A stretch of 64,000 nt of DNA from Selaginella moellendorffii. Lineage: Eukaryota > Streptophyta > Lycopodiopsida > Selaginellales > Selaginellaceae. Made by a program: the position numbers and the translations under genes. Shown here one piece after another: positions 59,101 to 64,000 of this stretch. The first letter of the stretch is position 1, and each line of letters opens with the position of its first letter. A model generated the notes under the pieces. It saw only the letters and a list, made by a program, of their open reading frames with translations. It was not told where the DNA came from and ran no database searches. The stretch covers positions 186,001-250,000 of the forward strand of contig NW_003314316.1 in the NCBI RefSeq assembly GCF_000143415.4. Direction: 5' to 3'.

Positions 59101-59885
59101 CGCGTAGTATCCGACGACTGAAACGTCAACTGGAACTTTTCGCCATCCCAGAATCTCAAGGCCTTCACGATTGAAGACTTTGCAGATAGCTAGAAACGAA
59201 ACCCGAAAAAAAAATACCGAGAGAAAGTCAACTATAAGATGTCGCTCAAATCCTATGAAATTCACTCACCTTGTTTGGCAGCGATGGCCGACGCTTCGTC
59301 TCGTGGAAGAAAAACCATTCCCACTCCAGAGTTGGACTGATCGGGCAAAGGCAATCCTTGCTCCTGAAACCAGCTGTTAAGCATGTCCCAAGGAATTCTC
59401 GTCATTAAACCGGCACCATCGCCAGAATCGCTATCGGCACCACAGCCGCCGCGATGCTCCATGCAGCCAAGGGCTGTCAGTGCATCCTCGATAACTTTGT
59501 GAGAGGACTCTTGCTTGGTGCTGGCTATAAACCCCACGCCACACGCATCGCGTTCCGCTAGGATGTCTTCTAGATCGGCCACCTAGAATTTCATCCATGA
59601 AAAATTTGCTAGAAGAGAAAATTCGCGTACCTGGAAGCGTGATGGCGAAGAATCCCTGCTTTTGAGAGACTGTGCGCGAGTGGAGCCATCGGGAAGAGCC
59701 TGCGCCCATGCCCGATATCGATTGTCGCAGGGATTATGGAGAAATCGTCGTTGCAATCCACCGAATGCTGGAAACCTGGCCCTGGCGGCGATAGCAATCG
59801 AGCTCGAACGCGCGGCGGCAGCTCCCCGAGAATCTTGGAACCTGGAAACGTAGAGAGTAGGGCTATTTGCCAGATACACAGCCAT
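53190..59885 (-). CDS. GLU1: Ferredoxin-dependent glutamate synthase (Fd-GOGAT)
   Basis: A full-length gene of about 6.7 kb with many short introns. Exon 1 begins at 59885 with a transit peptide rich in Ala, Ser and Arg. After the first intron comes [17 protein letters not shown], whose Cys is the N-terminal nucleophile of the mature glutaminase domain. Further along are [49 protein letters not shown]-type central-domain sequence, GEGGEVYF-type synthase-domain motifs, and the iron-sulfur ligands in [20 protein letters not shown] near 54860-54915. The end reads [20 protein letters not shown] and stops at 53190. No GltD-like NADH subunit follows, so this is the ferredoxin form, not NADH-GOGAT. 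It makes two glutamates from glutamine and 2-oxoglutarate in the chloroplast, mainly reassimilating ammonium, including that from photorespiration. Fragments of this gene are copied at 61.8-62.6 kb. Confidence 0.95.
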
Positions 59886-60029
59886 AGCGCGATTGAGCTG
59901 GAATCGATCCTGGTGATGAGAGAAGACGCCGCCTCCTAATCTAGCATTAGCCCAGCTCCATCCACCGATCGACCGAAAGGAGCCCCCTTAGGTAAGTGCA
60001 GAGAAAGCACACAAACAATATCGTCCTTC

Positions 60030-60860
60030 TGACAAGGAATGAAAAAAATTATAGGAATGCGCTACATGGTTGGAAATCATGCCACGTGGCAACACGTACC
60101 CTAAACTCTATAAGTTCTAATATAAAAAAATATAACTATAAAATTGATAAAAGTTAAGCATAAATATTCTTACATAGCTCTATTGTTGTCCAAGTTAAAA
60201 GGCAATAAAAAAGTTCTTGGATGAAGTAATGAAGGTTTCACACCACACTATAGTGAATAACAATCTTTTTGGCCATTGGCATTTTGATTGTTAAGAGGTA
60301 CAAGCTTATATTATTATAGTAAGTTTAATGTTTTTATCAAAGAGTAATACAATATTTCAATAGATTATGATAAATATTTAATATTATTGCATTTATTTTA
60401 TTTTGGAACCCTCCAAATACATTGTTTGATGGTATTATAAACAGCAATATCCATTGTCCTCAACACATGCCATTTATTGACCAAGTAAATATTATATGAC
60501 CATATCACATTAAATGTTTATCATACATTACATGAACTAAATTACAATCTAATTGCATATGCAAAGAATAATTTCTATTACGAGGTTGAAAAAATTCACC
60601 ACTATATAGATTTGAAAATCTTGAATAATCTTTTAAACTTCTAATGCAGTTGTACTTTGGTTTGAATTTCATCAATTATAAATCTGTTTATTGACTGCTT
60701 TAATATTAATATCAATCTTTTCATTAGTGTTTTCAACTGTATATGAAATGCTATACCTGCCACAATATATCCACTTATACCAAAATTTTAACATTTCAAA
60801 ATCACGTTGTATAATCTCCCGTAACATCCTAAATAGTATTAATCTTATAGATCTACCAGG
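60030..60860. other. AT-rich intergenic segment
   Basis: Low-GC stretch beginning about 150 bp upstream of the Fd-GOGAT start. I see no coding region, terminal repeat or RNA gene in it. Confidence 0.6.
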
Positions 60861-60919
60861 ATATATGACACCAAAGCTGGGAAGAACGAAGAAACAGATT
60901 TACGTCCCAAGGCCGGAGC

Positions 60920-61237
60920 CATTAACTTCGTCCCCGGAGTGAGCGTGATGCGGTCTTATGCCTGCATAAGTTTTCCCGTTTAGCTTTCGGTGGTTTGACC
61001 ACAAACACACAAGCTTACCTCCAGACAGGATCACAGAGTTTTGCACGTCTTCCTCACTGCAAATCTCCAGTTATAAAAATAGTGAAGAAAGCACATTGGA
61101 CAGTTCCTGTGCCGCTCTGTGAACCTTCGACCTCTCTTAAAATAAGTACTCACCTCTTGCAAGATGTTCGTATGCTTTTCCTATGGCTCGATGTTGAAGC
61201 TGGGTATGAATGCGCAGCCAAGTGCAGTGCCCGTGTC
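60920..61237 (-). pseudogene. Unassigned exon-like pieces next to the gap
   Basis: On the minus strand three short exon-like pieces join in phase: one ending at the GTGAGT near 61155 (EKHTNILQE), one at about 61016-61075 (ICSEEDVQNSVILSG, bounded by AG and GTAAGC), and one ending in TAA near 60907 (IRPHHAHSGDEVNGSGLGT). Upstream the frame runs into the assembly gap. I do not recognise a product; it could be the 3' end of a gene lost in the gap, or debris. Confidence 0.3.
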
Positions 61238-61337
61238 NNNNNNNNNNNNNNNNNNNNNNNNNNNNNNNNNNNNNNNNNNNNNNNNNNNNNNNNNNNNNNN
61301 NNNNNNNNNNNNNNNNNNNNNNNNNNNNNNNNNNNNN
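61238..61337. other. Assembly gap (100 N)
   Basis: Exactly 100 unknown bases, the usual placeholder for a gap of unknown size. Open frames crossing it are meaningless. Confidence 0.99.
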
Positions 61338-61796
61338 GAGAAGATCTTGTCTCACTTCCTTCGGCGTGAGTCGAGCTGTGAAATCCCGAGAACGTGTGTT
61401 ACCAAAGGTAAAATCGACTAGATTGATTGGAGTGCGGCAGTGCGGATCCTTGTCCATTCTCTGGCTCAGATTCTGGTGCAGGCAGGCCAGGCGCAGCAAG
61501 ATCACTGCGCGGAGCTGCAAAATCCCGAGAATGTCGCAAGGGCGTATATCTGATTGGAGTACCTGGAGCAGATCGGCCGAGGGCAGCAAGATCTTTCGGC
61601 GGCAGCGCAGCAGATTCCGGCGGGCCGCTCGATTTTCCCCGCTGCGCCCTCTCTCCCCGCCCCACCGAAACTTACGACTATCATTTTAGGGCTTCCTCCA
61701 GGGCAATCTTCGCGATCACGCTTTCTAATTAAGAAGGTAGAGAAGTGACGTTGCCTTGCTCGATGAGTCCAACTGTGATTCTTGCATGTGTTTTTA

Positions 61797-62270
61797 GCTA
61801 TCTGCGAAGTCTTCAATCGTGAAGGTATCGAGATTTTGGATTCCAGTTCACGTTTCAGTTTTGCGAGAGTAGGCTTTTACATCAACTTTTGCGATTTTCA
61901 CAGTCGGAGGTAAGCTGAAAACGTTTATCTTAAAACTGGAGCTGCTGAAGTCCGCTATCTCAGCTAGCTTTTAATGAGGAGCGGACGAAGCAACTCTCAT
62001 TCCAGAGGCTTTGTCCATCGATAGGTTCCTGATTTCTCCCACTTTCTATGAGCATGGGATGGACCTGCATTTTCAGGTGTCAAGTTAATTTTGAAACTTC
62101 TTTGGTATGTGAGGTAACAGGTTCCATCCTGCTCGATATCTTTTGAAGTCTAGAAAAACATTATCAGTGCTAGTGTCAAGGATCTGCTGCTTGTTGAGTC
62201 TTATGGGAAAGCCCATACTAATATCCATGCTTGGGCAGTGATACTTGCAATGATATCATAGATAAAGATT
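61797..62270 (+). pseudogene. Rearranged partial copy of Fd-GOGAT, opposite strand
   Basis: Short blocks match the minus strand of the Fd-GOGAT gene in gene order, with deletions between. GCTATCTGCGAAGTCTTC plus AATCGTGAAGG matches about 59190-59160. CATCAACTTTTGCGATTT and CACAG match about 58865-58835. CTATCTCAGC and TTTTAATGAGGAGCGGACGA match about 58520-58490. GCATGGGATGGACCTGCATT matches about 58310. CCTGCTCGATAT matches about 58185. The CTATCTCAG stretch is intron sequence in the parent, so this is a DNA-level copy, not a retrocopy. It cannot code for a working enzyme. Confidence 0.75.
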
Positions 62271-62476
62271 TCACTATTGTAATGGAGGAAAAACATTTGG
62301 TAGAAAACGGTTCACTAACTTCGTTTTGGATTAAGGTAACGTGGTTAGTTAGTAATAGAGACAATTGCTCATAAGTAGTTCACAATTACAGTGCTGCCAA
62401 AGAAGATTTATAGAGAACCAATCAAGTAATATATGTACTTTACCATTATAGTTACATTGGAAAACAAATAGTTAAA

Positions 62477-62560
62477 AAGTTTTTGAGGGACTGTGCTCAA
62501 GTGGAGCCATCCAGAAGAGCCTGCACCCATGCAATAGCGTATATATCGATTGAGCATTTT
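62477..62560 (-). pseudogene. Isolated Fd-GOGAT exon 1 fragment
   Basis: Resembles about 59652-59735 in the transit-peptide exon, in the same orientation as the parent (shared runs GTGGAGCCATC, AGAAGAGCCTGC, CCCATGC, ATATCGATTG). Several differences are C to T or G to A. It lies about 200 bp from the inverted fragments but in opposite orientation to them. Confidence 0.7.
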
Positions 62561-63720
62561 GCCATCCAAAATGTGCTTAAAATCTAGCTTGTGGACTGAA
62601 AAATGCACATCCACAAGCTAACATGTCAAAACAAAAAAATGACATAAAGACATAGTGCAAAAAATTGCATATGTGGTGTGGTGTTAATTTGGACTTTGCC
62701 ATGTATATGTGATGATCACCATTACATTCCCACGCATAAGGAAATTAGTTATAGTTTTATGATTATATAACTTAGCTATGGAAATTATACTTGCTTATAA
62801 TGGTGAAAATATATAAGCATAGAATAAAGTTGAGGTGTGTATGAAAATAATGAAGTTGAGGTATATTTTATTTTCAGATGTATTATATGAGTTTTATTAT
62901 ATTAGTTCTAGAGTTAATCACAACGGTTTGATTGAAGAATATCCTAAAAATACTTGAATTTTCTAAAAGAGTAAAGGAAAAAAGACAATAATAAAACCAT
63001 AAATAATAATGTATAATTAGTTAAACATTTTGAAAGGCATAGAAATTTGATTAAAAGAAAATACAAGCTGCTTTTAGCTCCAGTGCATGTGATTTAATGC
63101 CCATAATTATATACACTTAATGGTAGTGTTACTTGTAACAAAGTAAAAATAAAATTTCTAAATATTTATCCTTAAGTAGATTAACACTCATAATGTGTTT
63201 CTTCATTTAAGAAGAAACCAGTTAAATAGATTGAGACAAATTCCAATAGTCACAGAAATGACTTAGCAATGAATTTATATAGTGATTAGTGCTCAAATAT
63301 ACATCACTAATAACTTAAGTAATAGAAATAGAATACATGAGAATAATATATCAAGAATCAATATACTTTGAAAGAAATTAAATTTGTTATGCTAACAAAT
63401 ATATGCTACCCTCTTATTTGATCAAAGGTGGTTTTGTTTTTCAAAGCTAAATCAAGTTTTTAGTCAAGTTTATTCTAGTTTTGTTTCTCTCTCCCTCTCT
63501 ATTTCATAAGATATCTGTGTACATACATCAGGTGGCTCGGCATATATAAGCTACATTTTATTATTTTGTTTTCTTATATAATAATTTATTGTTCCTACTT
63601 ATCACGGCAAAAATATTAGATAAAATATTAAAAATAATTAGTAATATAAATGAGCTAGTAATTACTAAAATTATCTAAACAAGTTCAATTAGATTAAGTG
63701 GTAGTATGAGACATTGTTAA
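62560..63720. other. AT-rich segment
   Basis: Low-GC sequence with no coding region, repeat border or RNA gene that I can identify. From about 63740 to the end the GC content rises again, suggesting a new gene island, but no gene could be read there. Confidence 0.5.
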
Positions 63721-64000
63721 TTTGTGTTCCTGTCGAAAGACAGCGACACAGAAAAGTCTGCTTGTACGAGTAAGAGCAATGCCTATCTGAGGTTGAAGAG
63801 GAGGAAACGCAGAGGGCTACAGAGGTGCACGCAGGAAATGTGACTCACAGAATTTCCTTACTCGAGCTTGCACGTCGCGGCAGGAAAGAGCTCCGGTAGA
63901 GCTCACTCGCCCACGGCGGCAGCAGAAATTCAGCCTGAGGATCACCTCTAGATATTAGTACATTCTCTTCAGATCAGTGGTTTAAAGTAGTGTTTAGTAT

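Noticed and set aside
61137-61589. Frames crossing the N run
   Set aside because: Translation through unknown bases is not evidence of a gene.

Overview
The window is plant nuclear DNA, most likely from the lycophyte Selaginella moellendorffii or a close relative. The gene content is that of a photosynthetic land plant: a Rubisco small subunit, ferredoxin-GOGAT, an auxin response factor, an ABA receptor, a PLS-class PPR protein and a Vapyrin-type protein. Introns are very short, often 45-60 nt. Compact GC-balanced gene islands alternate with AT-rich blocks of decayed transposons. The species call is inference from these traits.

Layout. Left gene island (1-14.8 kb): the 3' part of a KIN-4 kinesin, an intronless PPR gene, a WDR26-type LisH/CTLH/WD40 gene, a HAD-like hydrolase, a small secreted-peptide precursor with three Asp-Tyr motifs, and a signal-peptide-peptidase-like intramembrane protease. 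AT-rich block (about 14.8-34.9 kb): no intact gene. It holds a decayed chromodomain Ty3/gypsy element with recognisable LTRs (about 18.6-26.5 kb), two miniature LTR elements (TRIM-like) inserted in it, a second decayed gypsy polyprotein (about 32-33.4 kb), a hexanucleotide minisatellite, and a heavily mutated copy of sequences from the neighbouring gene island.

Central and right gene island (34.9-59.9 kb): a divergent pair of putative plastid proteins, a class-A ARF, a Vapyrin-like MSP-ankyrin protein, tRNA-Ala, RbcS, tRNA-Leu, a PLIP-type class-3 lipase, a PYR/PYL receptor, a p24-beta cargo receptor, a small membrane protein, and a complete ferredoxin-GOGAT. Right end (60-64 kb): another AT-rich block with a 100-N assembly gap, unassigned exon-like pieces, and a rearranged partial copy of the adjacent Fd-GOGAT gene.

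The genes are independent eukaryotic transcription units, not an operon. RbcS, Fd-GOGAT, PLIP and the two putative plastid proteins would act in the chloroplast. SPPL and p24 act in the secretory pathway. ARF, PYL and the secreted peptide belong to hormone signalling. Exon boundaries were inferred by eye from GT/AG sites, reading phase and remembered family sequences; no alignment was run. Two genes (WDR26 and RbcS) show a one-base frame problem that could be assembly error or real damage.
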